From Bacteroidales bacterium (GTDB taxonomy: Bacteria > Bacteroidota > Bacteroidia > Bacteroidales > P3), in contig JAFTDW010000044.1 of assembly GCA_017454015.1 (NCBI GenBank), positions 1 to 51,585 of the forward strand: a stretch of DNA of 51,585 bases. The letters are read 5' to 3'. Position 1 is the first letter of the stretch. The number at the start of each line of letters is the position of its first letter. The translations under genes were made by a program, and so were the position numbers. Below, in pieces: positions 48,301-51,585 of this stretch. Under the pieces are notes generated by a model, which was not told where the DNA came from, searched no databases, and was given only the letters and a program-made list of their open reading frames with translations.

Positions 48301-50758
48301 CAGCACCAACCCGCGCCGCGTGGTGGCCACTGTCGACACCCTCTATACCGCTCTCTTCACTCCTGTCGACCTCACCCTCTCGGTGAGCTACGACTCACTG
48401 CAAGGCTTCGTCTCCGGCGAGGGCCAGTATCCCTACGGCACCCTTGTGACGCTCACCGCGCAACCCTACATCGGCTACCACATCGCCGGCTGGGACGATG
48501 GCTCCACGGCTCTCGTCCGCCAGTATCGCCTCCTCTCCGACACTACCCTGCGCGTGGTGTTCCACCGCAACAGCTATGTTCTCAGTGCTTTGGCTACCGA
48601 AAGCACCACCGTTGCAGGCGCCCCCACCACTGTCGTGGGCTCTGTGCTGCGTGGCAACGGCGGCCAGCTCGCCTCGGGCAACTACCTCCACGGCGATTCC
48701 GTGATGCTCTTTGCTCAGCCAGCCTATGGCTGTCAGTTCATTGGCTGGGCCGATGGCTCCACTCTCAACCCGCGCCCCTTGGTCATAACCTCCGACACCA
48801 CCGTCGTGGCTCTCTTCGAGCGTATCACACACTCTGTCGTGGTTCGCACCTCCGATGCCAATATCGGTACAGCCTCTGGCACAGGTCTCTTCGGCTATGG
48901 TGTCTACGACACTCTTGTGGCTACACCGGCGGCAGGGTGCCGCTTCCTCTCGTGGGATGATGGCGACACTACCAATCCGCGTGTCATAACAGTCATCGCC
49001 GACACCGTCTACACAGCCCTCTTCGAGGCTCCGCTCTACACCGTCAACGTAGTGGCAGGGCAGGGGAGTGGCTCCGTCTTCGGCGGTGGCACCTATCGAG
49101 CTACAACACATCTTACTATCAGCGCATTACCCAATACGGGCTACCATTTCGACTACTGGCACGACGGCGACACTAACAACCCGCGCTTCATCACCGTCTC
49201 CGCCGATACCACCTACACCGCCAACTTCTCCGTCTCGGTATTCACCGTAGCGCTCCACGCCGCCTATGGCACTGTGTCGGGTGCTGGCACATACCCCTAC
49301 GGCTCGTTGGTGACAATAGCTGTTGCCCCCTATGCTGGCCATGCCTTTGTGGGTTGGAGCGATGGCAACACCACCAACCCGCGCCAGTTCCGCATAACCT
49401 CCAACATGGATCTCACCGCCATCTTCGATGCTCCGATGGCTCATCTCGACGCCTCGGTCAACAACCCGGCGTGGGGCTCCGTCAGTGGCGTGGGCTTCTA
49501 TCCCGTTGGTTCCATGGTTAATATCGATGCTGTCGCCGTCCGTGGCAGCCACTTCAAGCACTGGCTCGATGGTGTCCATACCCCCTCGCGTACCATCACG
49601 CTTGAGGGCGACACGGTGCTCTATCCCGTCTTCGCTCCCGACACTCATGTCATCATGGTCTCCACCAACACCCCCGAGCGTGGCTCTGTCTACGGCAACG
49701 GAGTCTATGTCTTTGGCACGTCGCCCGTCATCAGCGCCACAGCCAATGCAGGCTACCGTTTCCTCTCATGGGACGATGGCAATACCGACAACCCGCGTGT
49801 CGTCTCCGCCGACGCCGACTACCGCTACGTGGCCTCCTTCGTGACCCTCGACTATCTGGTCACCGTCCGCTCCTCCGATATCAACCGCGGCTCGGTATCC
49901 GGCACGGGTGTCTACCCCTACCTTTCCTCGGTGATTATCTCCGCCAACGCCATGCCGCATTACCACTTCACGGCATGGAACGATGGCAATACACAAGCCT
50001 CCCGTACCGTCACGGTGCTCTCCGACGTGGTCTACACCGCCAGCTTCGAGGCCAATGACTATAGCGTCACCGTCACTCCCTCCAACGCCTCCTATGGCTC
50101 TGCCTCGGGTAGCGGCACCTACGCCTACGGCACCTTGGCAACCATTACTGCCACCCCACGCTCAGGCTACCGCTTCGCAGGCTGGAGCGATGGCAACCGC
50201 GACAACCCGCGTCAGCTCCTCGTTACTGGTAACATGCAACTTACGGCCATGATAGAGCCTATTTACTTCACTGTGGCACTGAGCACCTCTTCGGCTCATG
50301 CCGGTCAGGTGGTAGGCTCAGGCACCTATAGCTGCGGCCAGCGTGTGACCATCATGGCTATCGCCAACCAGGGCTACCGCTTCGACGGCTGGAGCGACAA
50401 CCAGACCAGCGACACCCGTACCTTCACCATCTCCTCCGACGTGATGCTCACGGCCTACTTCAGCCCCTTGACGTCGCCGTTAGGCATCGACGATGTGGCA
50501 GCCGACACCACCGACAACCTCTTCCATGTCTATTCCGTCGATGGACAGATAAGAATCATGGTATCAGGTGCTTCAGAGCCTTTGGCAATCCAAGTCTACA
50601 ACAATGCTGGTCAGCTCCTGCAGACCTACAACACCAATGCCGACGGCCACGCCGATCCCACGGCAACCTATCGCTACACCTACACGCCGCAGGCCTCTGG
50701 CATATATATAGTGAAAGCCACCGGCCGTCCCGCCAAGCGTGTGGTAGTGATAAAATAG
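30350..50758 (+). CDS. Giant T9SS-exported multidomain surface protein (6,802 aa)
   Basis: One uninterrupted frame. Residues 1-~30 are a signal peptide (cleavage near PAASQ). ~31-248 is a beta-rich N-terminal domain. ~249-4965 alternates fibronectin-III modules (about 18, most with WxVEYGxxGF and TxYDVYVR) with about 16 jelly-roll blocks of the choice-of-anchor/cleaved-adhesin type, each opening near LPYxENFDSY...CW. ~4967-6705 holds 25 InlB-B-like repeats of ~70 residues (GYxFxxWSDGDTNNPR). ~6706-6802 is a T9SS type A sorting domain ending GIYIVKATGRPAKRVVVIK. This architecture fits a long adhesin exported by T9SS and anchored or released at the surface; cleaved-adhesin blocks recall gingipain/HagA of Porphyromonas. 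Ligand unknown. The gene stands alone, divergent from the ywqK-like gene and followed by a strong terminator. Confidence 0.93.
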   Translation: MVHNYSKLQSFAVVSALALVLTMSVPAASQTVTTLQDYNFSTGVDASKWIPLTNPTVIRANTYEDDYGYSLQPIGFTFNFVGVDYTQFSTKSNGEVKLGPPQCSNYSPYSQPFSSSNANSNAPKIIGIGKDLAVTNGGYIRYQLFGTAPSRILVVEFKMPHHYSPSSNTPDLNWEVQLFETSNKVQIVYSSVVPSTLPTPGFQVGMCIDANDVVTVNPITHTISYGTTSTVYPNVWPGANRYYTFEVNCPAPTQFTASNVTHNSADFSWVEIAGATRWRYTVTPPLPGVTYPRAQSRNPFTLTGLQPNTDYTVCLESRCDPTAYPANSYSEPVCVTFHTDCAPIATSSLPYTENFDSYDTVPNATLGPCLYKYFYDHGTYTRDSFPYPVANPHAGNSGRSMVFYSEGQQITSYLALPTFADPVNTLAVTFDLYRSTMAYLDYGSIQVGVMTDYSDLSTFTPVQVVQIPAAGEWRTYEVPLRAYTGAGRYIALRATAGDSNYVYLDNLSVNIAPTCTAPQDLTVSTLLDNSFILTWTERGTATLWEVEYGSRGFARGTGTRRIVNTTSCQITGLNASTAYDVYVRSICGAGDTSNYNNRTVTTACAPIPHSALPYVEPFDSYPARPLTRIDPCWHTGTSYPSGFPTRVTTTATIPSYNGSYSYQFRGDANNYSYAALPLFADNVSTLMLSFMMRKAPGSNSDNGVVRIGVMSDPTDFNTFQLVQTLSVTSSDWESFDVPLTTYSGSGRYITIASGNTGYGNTYIDNVEVSSAPSCLRPQLTSLRASAVLGNSATITWRQLNRTNMWYVEYGISGAPSYTYRAMSVSTPVAYLTGLTPDTTYTVLVRAICGYGDSSAAVSFNFRTGCTPIPHSQLPFVDGLENYANNPRPTPCWHYGTNQAANSHPKVENRAAITGNRGLTFLASDTLYSYVTLPEIAPPLQNLLVSFQVKRELLPSSSNSSHIYLGVMPDPEDYSTFIRVADINDHTTTAQSYSMMLNRYSGPQGCIAIVSADALRGGALNYTFIDDIRVEPPRCPMPDSLFVSVGDNYADVSWTELGSATRWAVEYGQPGFARGTGTRRVVNDTSYRITGLTPATTYDIYVASICGPRDTSTYRLYTFTTACAEIDSNRMPYTENFEGYTSSDPRQYYTITIPCWHRGYYLPSTGSLVYDASAYYPQIADNAGCNSRKGYVLISGNDGSYSYFTLPLFQLNVNRLMIEFKCKSSVSTSSPLVVGLSPDPYNLANFDTVKVFRNLSMQCQDYMFCIHRHSPQNRYVVFISDRQRTDAGNQTITIDDIRVSPKPTCPGIIDINLVSRSYHNAIITWDDQPDIIDGHPASYELIINNFTGIQRDTFYTSNRYFAFSNLYPNDNYTVNIRANCSSTDNGAWATFQFHTQDNLCHSEIATPTNPTQYLPVNNPANYSLTQQLYRPNDVGGAGYITNIAFYSTAAQSAKTNCVVYMGHTTDTTLDRMLPLSGMQQVYSGPLTTLAAGWDTLILSNPFAYNGSESLVIAVVDNSGVSDPSGANWYSHPAVNMSLSCYNNNSPYNGAPSGTVNRHNFRSNIRFIFNCYTPPCLPPNVYVARVTADTAEIVWGAGNVETAWNVDYRKRGETNWVTAASGTTTRACTIAGLDSSCTYDVRVTSLCSNNSSSSVISRFNTLCRPIRTLPFVENFERYDADTAATLDPCWTKYYVDGATFRQTNYPYPTSDYAYSGSNSLYFFCNGVNRYSYVALPEFGMPGNQLQVSFKAFRSNNENANGYISLGLMSNPDDFSTFRTLQTFHLENSGVWTSFDLDFANTADTNHFIAFVAYATSGNNYIRIDDIMVTPTPTCPRPINFNVFNITDTSATFTFMDRAGASRWSLEYGPAGFTEGTGAVEYITALPATLTTLSPNTHYDVYLRAHCAVDDSSTTTLISFTTECSGLTPADLPYRENFDSYAFGGTASISPCWKKGTNYTSATNLYPYPEQMLRGSDSTNALFFSGSTNNYSYAAMPSYSGNIRDLMVSMKLYKPSTSGRYGYLRIGVMTNPADFNTFQEVATIYAVNAATWENHEVSLAAYTGTGRYIAFASDNISSCLTYVDDIVVDRAPSCMRPYNVYATAVTGNSVSLTWSDNAYSPLGWVVEVGRSGFMPGHGMKLGTTTQSITVNGLAPQTNYDVYVYTRCNGTDTSAASQLYSFTTGCGAIRHSDLPYTETFDSYATGAGASINSCWTKSYYNGLFTSRNYPYPVSTNAYTAPNSFLFYAGDSTYYAYAILPEFEDAVSALQLRFKMQTNDLAEGTLKVGVTNSRSGNAQDFAGFTPVATIACTEADAWQEKTVNFSSYGGTGYIMLLYRPSSSGANVFVDDLVVEPATSCNAPDALYAESQETSATVHWTPAAGSTVTRWLVEYGQQGFLPGMGTRTTVSNDTSYTITQLAAGSFYDVYVSALCGTRDTSPSLLVSFSTQCPALPHSALPYSDDFESYATGTAAGINPCWQRYSNYTTGNYPYATAAVAYAGFQSLAFVADTQHYCYVVLPRFVDTVTSLELSFRLRRSAVGMSGTVVVGVMDVASQRSTFHPYQSCTPAGVGTDFEEVTVDFSAYYATGHQIALMMYEGADNAAFVDNIVVRTIPNCQRPVNIVVTDLQSNQAGLAWDRGTASSWRVEYGRSGFTRGHGIIVNTSSPSISITGLQPSSTYDLYVRSTCSASDTSYFSHITFTTSCAAIAHADLPYSESFEGYGTTYSSIINQCWYKQYFDGTVFTTSGYPHAAVVAYSGSRSLEFRSNTADGTFGYAVLPEFIDSVNQLELSFRMSRATVTSASRIKVGVITNPTDITTFHLVAELCSPQTSSSFDLYNVSFAPYSGPNGRIALLADLDAGDNNLYVDDVVVSAVDICPQPANIVISATSTTASVSWTAIGSTSHWTVEYGPSGFVYGTGTRVTDSTGSVLLTQLQPSTTYDLYIYTLCSSGVNSTPLHTTFTTACAEIATVSLPYIENFDSYVAGVGQSISPCWYRAYYNGTSFITTSYPYPSADCSVVTGGKSLAFYAVSNTTTPSAATYSYAVLPLFESPLSDLSFSFKALRGSEQEPGRLVVGVMSNPTDASSFDTIGFANISQIGQWEEFYFTFDSVPSNKRYIAIFNHGNGMASSLVYVDEVRVRRASPCADIYNLHADAVSMRSIVISWNVSSEANVSSYRLRLIDQSGSDRSFSSNQRNYIFDNLVENSQYTILVAAYCGSNGPWDTLRVRTGYWPCVTEVGTADTSSDVLPVSFNNYYSASQQLYLASEIGTAGTINAIAYYYIGSSPMTAKTNCSIYFMPTSQQSINSFTGLSSAQLVYNGSINATTHGWHRIEFSSPYIYNGTDNILVTVIDNSGDAEGNVSAFRTTLVNGRALYAVSDTGALPSIQRVPVMHSNQLNQVQFVKACTASGCVAPSLAVLSTATDRVSLAWTRGNSESSWRIEYRNADDTVWTTFNPNITQTTATVTGLTAGTDYQFRVLANCTGAQAADTATASTTCSPIASLPYSENFDSYNSAVDARISGCWDKYFFNGATASTNNYPYPTSAFRYGSSGNALRFHASATEYSYAVLPETNVPASSLAVSLKAFATTQGEGRFSIGVITDPADLATYTPCGSFQVSEVNQWQSFSLSLSAAGNGRIAIVAATGAECNLYIDNVVVMLAASCPAPDSLVIASVTSNRATFSWRENGTARQWRVEYGPQGFVPGTGTPTTASTNTNFTLNGLSANTVYDVYIRALCATNSYSAPLAGSLYTDCSAITAADLPYSDNFDSYASSADADINTCWRRGGNVAGGVKPYITTTAASSGANALCFDGSDSRYCYVALPRYDGTVSQVGLSFDLYRPADGLHNGTVLVGVMTDPSDPSTFQLVRTVSALYTGHWETYDVEFASYRGTGRYVAVFANNSSASQASAIVDNMQLRLTPSCTRPTSPVILSASAHSATVSWVQQYGSPSSWQIEYGPTGFTVGSGTIVTSSTTRVNLTGLSADYDYDVYIRAVCGSSSTSEPAYIRLSTQCGTIGHNELPYTENFDAYAAGPTVPISPCWYKVYYTGVSQFNSYPYPTGDVASSGLRSLCFHSTASYYSYVSLPAFEDSLKSLAVNFKLRKTSAANSGKLLVGVVPAPSDYANFVLVDSVAPRPDNISGWQRYAVYLDNYTGPEGFITLLCDRGEDNTLYVDDLNVDVIPSCPQPQHFTATTGADTANLHWTNYNNYSSLVLEYGFRGFQPGTGIRVPLAATDTAATLRNLREGTDYDVYLHAVCSATDSSLDAYAYFTTDYIICPMPIVSTFEDSTDNERWHFSNTLSGNRWVVGSNAHNGGGHGLYVSNNDIVNNYNTDTATAVYAWHTVYLDAPGTYLVNFDWRGVGEGTDDYLRVLLAPMSDPLVAGELYSGLTAVTTPTGWYALDAGQTLSGAQQWQHVDLRAQVNASGNYRIIFAWVNNATGGTQPPAAVDNLLFRRITCFEPTNFQAVSTSANSATLSWTPGANEPQWLIHAVPLSGGYTDLWQTANTNSNFVLTGLMPSTLYEATIYSYCGGSDTSFAGPTIRFTTSCGTLVAPFYENFESYNHGISASLSAPSEYPNHDLIPCADYINMSRSRASFPHVFITSAPQAIDGKSLLFVSNSETTPVYMVLPRFDVRLDSLSIVFQYLNTDTSTGTFTLGYIPSNGTVADFVALRQLPRSATARRLSYNFSNAMLTDTNSRIAIRLVSNNPAAYNFIDNLAVTLGPDCRRVVAINELYAGDSVIALDITSNGGSEWLVEYGASGFTRGSGNFLRTATTSPVISGLSPDMSYDFYVYTLCMTGDTAEHLMATFSTLCSPSATPFAEGFESPQAPHCWLAPSVPGAAWSFRSSLGSVRPHDGSYMACFSASQPDSSAMLISQMVDITSTQNPTLVFWYAMPSAASSDKFNVYYRTTYTSPWTLLDSLTAAVPNQWERVVLSLPSASLRYQIALEGVGANGGGICVDGLWIDTLPYYNIHAVPNDSVRGYISGTGRYSLGQRVTLTAAPNYGYNFQYWPDSINTNPVLSFLADCDTTFSPVCFGLNQYRLTVLSDVDVSNNPLGVVTGTGTYDYLTVVPVTVTPGIGYYFSHWSDGVGTASRSVTLLCDSTITAYYDTIPTFFISVLPNYNDRGTTTGGGAYRENVVFNISATPNYGYHFTSWSDGVTTNPRTVTAVGDSLFVAIFNKDTFSVTVNNLNPDRGTVYGSTTALYLDTVVIGAVQASGYHFSGWTDGDTTNPRVLVLERDSTFTATFDYNYYNITTSSNDNVMGYTLGDTLAAYLDTVQLTAVPRFGYRFVCWNDSVTDSVRFVTVMQHAHYIANFVLDTCHVTTFSADTVMGYTIGDTTAYYFDTVTIEAIARYGYNFARWMDGDTNNPRRVVMMGNITYVAYFYSEGYTLHTATDNSMMGYTSPDTTARYLDTVYLEAYPNYGFHFTHWSDGDTNNPRWLVLTSDTFLTAYFDYNLYHVTGLASDPHMGYVDRDTDDYYLNTVCITAVAGRNYHFLYWSDGDTNNPRCFTLLCDTTFTAVFDYDLLSVVAATQDYSMGRAYGDTLAPYLSEVPLRAEANRGYYFVGWSDGYITNPRTLVVTSDIVIVAMFQPNRYTLSTASADTLLGYTLGDTVAYTASVLTVSATARSGYRFSHWSDGNTRNPRQVILYSDTLFTAHFVPDDYTLLVAIDDTTHGYVAGDTTVPYLGYATAYAYPHYGYHFSHWSDYSVANPHTIQLHGDTTLTAYFVPNDYTVSTIADTMGYAIGDTTAPYLSQVTLTAVPAYGYRFVAWSDGDTNNPRVITLLGDTTLTPTFTEALFHVTVTAADPVMGLGSGNSNNYYRNTHVIMAIANPGYVFTHWQDGDTNNPRTFTVMGDTTFVAYFIGAVYSLTLRANDRTLGSVSGPSRAAHGDNVCLTATPTAGNRFVLWDDGSFNPNRCITVLSDTTVTAIFGGQGIYIAALPDNNAHGYTSGSGLYNLGDTATIMATAAYGYVFTSWSDGDSTNPRRVVATVDTLYTALFTPVDLTLSVSYDSLQGFVSGEGQYPYGTLVTLTAQPYIGYHIAGWDDGSTALVRQYRLLSDTTLRVVFHRNSYVLSALATESTTVAGAPTTVVGSVLRGNGGQLASGNYLHGDSVMLFAQPAYGCQFIGWADGSTLNPRPLVITSDTTVVALFERITHSVVVRTSDANIGTASGTGLFGYGVYDTLVATPAAGCRFLSWDDGDTTNPRVITVIADTVYTALFEAPLYTVNVVAGQGSGSVFGGGTYRATTHLTISALPNTGYHFDYWHDGDTNNPRFITVSADTTYTANFSVSVFTVALHAAYGTVSGAGTYPYGSLVTIAVAPYAGHAFVGWSDGNTTNPRQFRITSNMDLTAIFDAPMAHLDASVNNPAWGSVSGVGFYPVGSMVNIDAVAVRGSHFKHWLDGVHTPSRTITLEGDTVLYPVFAPDTHVIMVSTNTPERGSVYGNGVYVFGTSPVISATANAGYRFLSWDDGNTDNPRVVSADADYRYVASFVTLDYLVTVRSSDINRGSVSGTGVYPYLSSVIISANAMPHYHFTAWNDGNTQASRTVTVLSDVVYTASFEANDYSVTVTPSNASYGSASGSGTYAYGTLATITATPRSGYRFAGWSDGNRDNPRQLLVTGNMQLTAMIEPIYFTVALSTSSAHAGQVVGSGTYSCGQRVTIMAIANQGYRFDGWSDNQTSDTRTFTISSDVMLTAYFSPLTSPLGIDDVAADTTDNLFHVYSVDGQIRIMVSGASEPLAIQVYNNAGQLLQTYNTNADGHADPTATYRYTYTPQASGIYIVKATGRPAKRVVVIK
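34541..35060 (+). other. Inserted ~170-residue domain, first copy (giant gene)
   Basis: Residues ~1398-1570 (from CHSEIATP to FIFNC) form a domain unlike the FN3 or anchor blocks: a TQQLY strand, ITNIAFYS, a KTNCVVYMGHT strand, GWDTLILSNPFAYNGSESLV and VVDNSG. It matches the second copy near 40037-40557 position by position. I do not recognise a named family. Confidence 0.7.
40037..40557 (+). other. Inserted ~170-residue domain, second copy (giant gene)
   Basis: Residues ~3230-3402 repeat the domain at 34541: SQQLYLASEIGTAGTINAIA, KTNCSIYFMPT, GWHRIEFSSPYIYNGTDNIL and VIDNSG. It is bracketed by the same two atypical FN3 modules as the first copy, so the whole three-part segment was duplicated. 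Confidence 0.7.
45248..50463 (+). repeat. 25 InlB-B-like repeats in the giant gene
   Basis: Twenty-five consecutive ~70-residue units share a Y-x-V opening, GxxxGxGxY, a (V/L)xxTAxPxxGYxFxxW centre and SDGDTNNPR...DTTFTAxF ending, as in divergent InlB B-repeats (small beta domains). Two subfamilies are visible: units 4-13 mostly carry MGYxxGDTxAxYLDT in place of the G-x-V-x-G-x-G-x-Y stretch found in units 1-3 and 14-25. Count made by eye from the WxDG motif. Confidence 0.85.
50464..50758 (+). other. T9SS type A C-terminal sorting domain
   Basis: The last ~97 residues contain a linker (GIDDVAADTTDNLFHVYSVD), the IQVYNNAGQLLQTYN strand and the terminal GIYIVKATGRPAKRVVVIK. This is the Por_Secre_tail pattern that targets proteins to the type IX secretion system and is removed on export. 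Confidence 0.9.
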
Positions 50759-50772
50759 CCCTCGCGCGCAGA

Positions 50773-50788
50773 GGGTGCCCGAGCACCC
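50773..50788 (+). other. Short hairpin just after the giant gene
   Basis: GGGTGC (50773-50778) and GCACCC (50783-50788) pair around a CCGA loop 15 bp after the stop codon. It may add stability to the mRNA 3' end ahead of the main terminator. Confidence 0.5.
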
Positions 50789-50820
50789 CCAATCGCCAAA
50801 GAGCTAAAGCATCCCCACCC

Positions 50821-50851
50821 AGCGAGGGCACTCCCCAAGAGTGCCCTCGCT
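50821..50851 (+). terminator. Terminator of the giant gene
   Basis: AGCGAGGGCACTC (50821-50833) and GAGTGCCCTCGCT (50839-50851) form a perfect 13-bp GC-rich stem with a 5-nt loop (CCCAA), followed by the T-containing GTCATATATTTG. It lies 63 bp after the stop codon and is the strongest hairpin in the window. Being symmetrical, it may work in both directions. Confidence 0.8.
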
Positions 50852-50930
50852 GTCATATATTTGATTCCATGATAAATAAGACACGAATTCCCCACCCCCA
50901 GATATGTCTCGCAGAAACCGCAGATAATAT

Positions 50931-51585
50931 AGACCACGAATAACACTAATCCAACGAATAAAAATTAATTGCCATATAATTATCCATTAATAAAAATTAA
51001 CGGTTCAATTAATGGAAATTAACGTAAAACAAAAGTGCAGCGAGAATCAAAATTCGTGCCCATTCGTGCAATTCGAGGTCAAAACAAATTCGAGGTCAAA
51101 ACAAATTCGTGGTCAAACAATCCGCGTGAGATAGACCACGAATAACACGAATCCAACGAATAAAAATTAATTGCCATATAATTATCCATTAATAAAAATT
51201 AACGGTTCAATTAATAGAAATTAACGTAAAACAAAAGTGCAGCGAGAACCAAAATTCGTGCCCATTCGTGCAATTCGTGGTCAAAACAAATTCGTGGTCA
51301 AAACAAATTCGAGGTCAAAACAAATTCGAGGTCAAAACAAATTCGAGGTCAAAACAAATTCGTGGTCAAACAAATTCGAGGTCAAACAATCCGCGTGAGA
51401 TAGACCACGAATAACACGAATCCAACGAATAAAAATTCGTGCCCATTCGTGCAATTCGAGGTCAAAACAAATTCGTGGTCAAACAATCCGCGTGAGATAG
51501 ACCACGAATAACACGAATCCAACGAATAAAAATTAATTGCCATATAATTATCCATTAATAAAAATTAACGGTTCAATTAATAGAA
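50931..51585. repeat. Intergenic inverted-repeat array with 17-bp tandem arms
   Basis: No gene is visible between 50759 and the window end. Units start with AGACCACGAATAACAC at 50931, 51133, 51402 and 51499 (lengths 202, 269, 97 and truncated). Each carries a 5' arm GACCACGAAT-x-ACGAAT-x-ACGAAT and a 3' arm ATTCGTG-x-ATTCGTG-x-ATTCGTGGTC that are near reverse complements, with an AT-rich insert (including CCATTAAT/ATTAATGG) in units 1, 2 and 4. The 3' arm end is amplified as a 17-bp repeat (AAATTCGTGGTCAAAAC, T or A at one site) in 3, 7 and 2 copies. Units end with AATCCGCGTGAGAT. Confidence 0.85.

Noticed and set aside
50931-51585. Possible CRISPR array
   Set aside because: The short units are directly adjacent with no unique spacers, and units have inverted-repeat structure; no cas genes nearby.
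50931-51585. Possible insertion sequence with terminal inverted repeats
   Set aside because: No transposase frame or target-site duplication is visible in the window.

Overview
The window is Bacteroidota, most likely a member of Bacteroidales, chromosomal DNA. The evidence is the -33 TTTG / -7 TAnnTTTG promoter signals, an Rnf complex, a methylmalonyl-CoA mutase chaperone, a lone butyrate kinase, a GldB-family lipoprotein, LpxH-type and DUF4369 proteins, and a protein ending in a type IX secretion (T9SS) sorting domain. No phage, transposase, CRISPR array or rRNA gene was seen.

Layout. 1-893: two small secreted proteins of unknown function, the first cut by the window edge. 981-5557: an rnf operon read leftward in the order B-C-D-G-E, with no rnfA. 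5741-8299: meaB, a divergent tRNA-Met(CAU) with its own promoter and terminator, and hemW. 8343-12947: a leftward group (butyrate kinase, FKBP isomerase, chorismate synthase, a shortened DUF4369 lipoprotein, LpxH-like hydrolase). 13219-15229: rightward LysM lytic transglycosylase and FtsB/DivIC-like protein. 15230-29330: a long leftward series covering tRNA maturation (cca, miaA), primase, a sigma-54 activator, aroA, a DUF349 protein, GldB, an LTA-synthase-like membrane sulfatase, a lipid kinase and an NlpC/P60 peptidase. 29438-30169: a leftward YwqK/MORN-like lipoprotein.

30350-50758 is a single rightward open frame of 6,802 codons. It encodes a giant cell-surface or secreted protein: signal peptide, an N-terminal domain, about 18 fibronectin-III modules interleaved with about 16 jelly-roll 'choice-of-anchor/cleaved adhesin'-like blocks, then 25 divergent InlB-B-like repeats of about 70 residues, then a T9SS type A C-terminal domain. 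It shows higher-order duplication, and its base composition changes along its length. This is the most striking object in the window.

From 50759 to the end there is no gene. A strong terminator is followed by a non-coding array of 97-269 bp units built from a long imperfect inverted repeat, whose 3' end has been amplified as a 17-bp tandem repeat. Diverged relatives of parts of this element appear upstream of the DUF349 gene and in front of hemW. How the genes work together: energy and fermentation (Rnf, MeaB, Buk), shikimate synthesis (AroA, AroC), tRNA processing (Cca, MiaA), envelope construction (LpxH, transglycosylase, FtsB-like, NlpC, LTA-synthase-like, lipid kinase), and surface display (giant T9SS cargo, with GldB as the only T9SS/gliding-linked gene visible).
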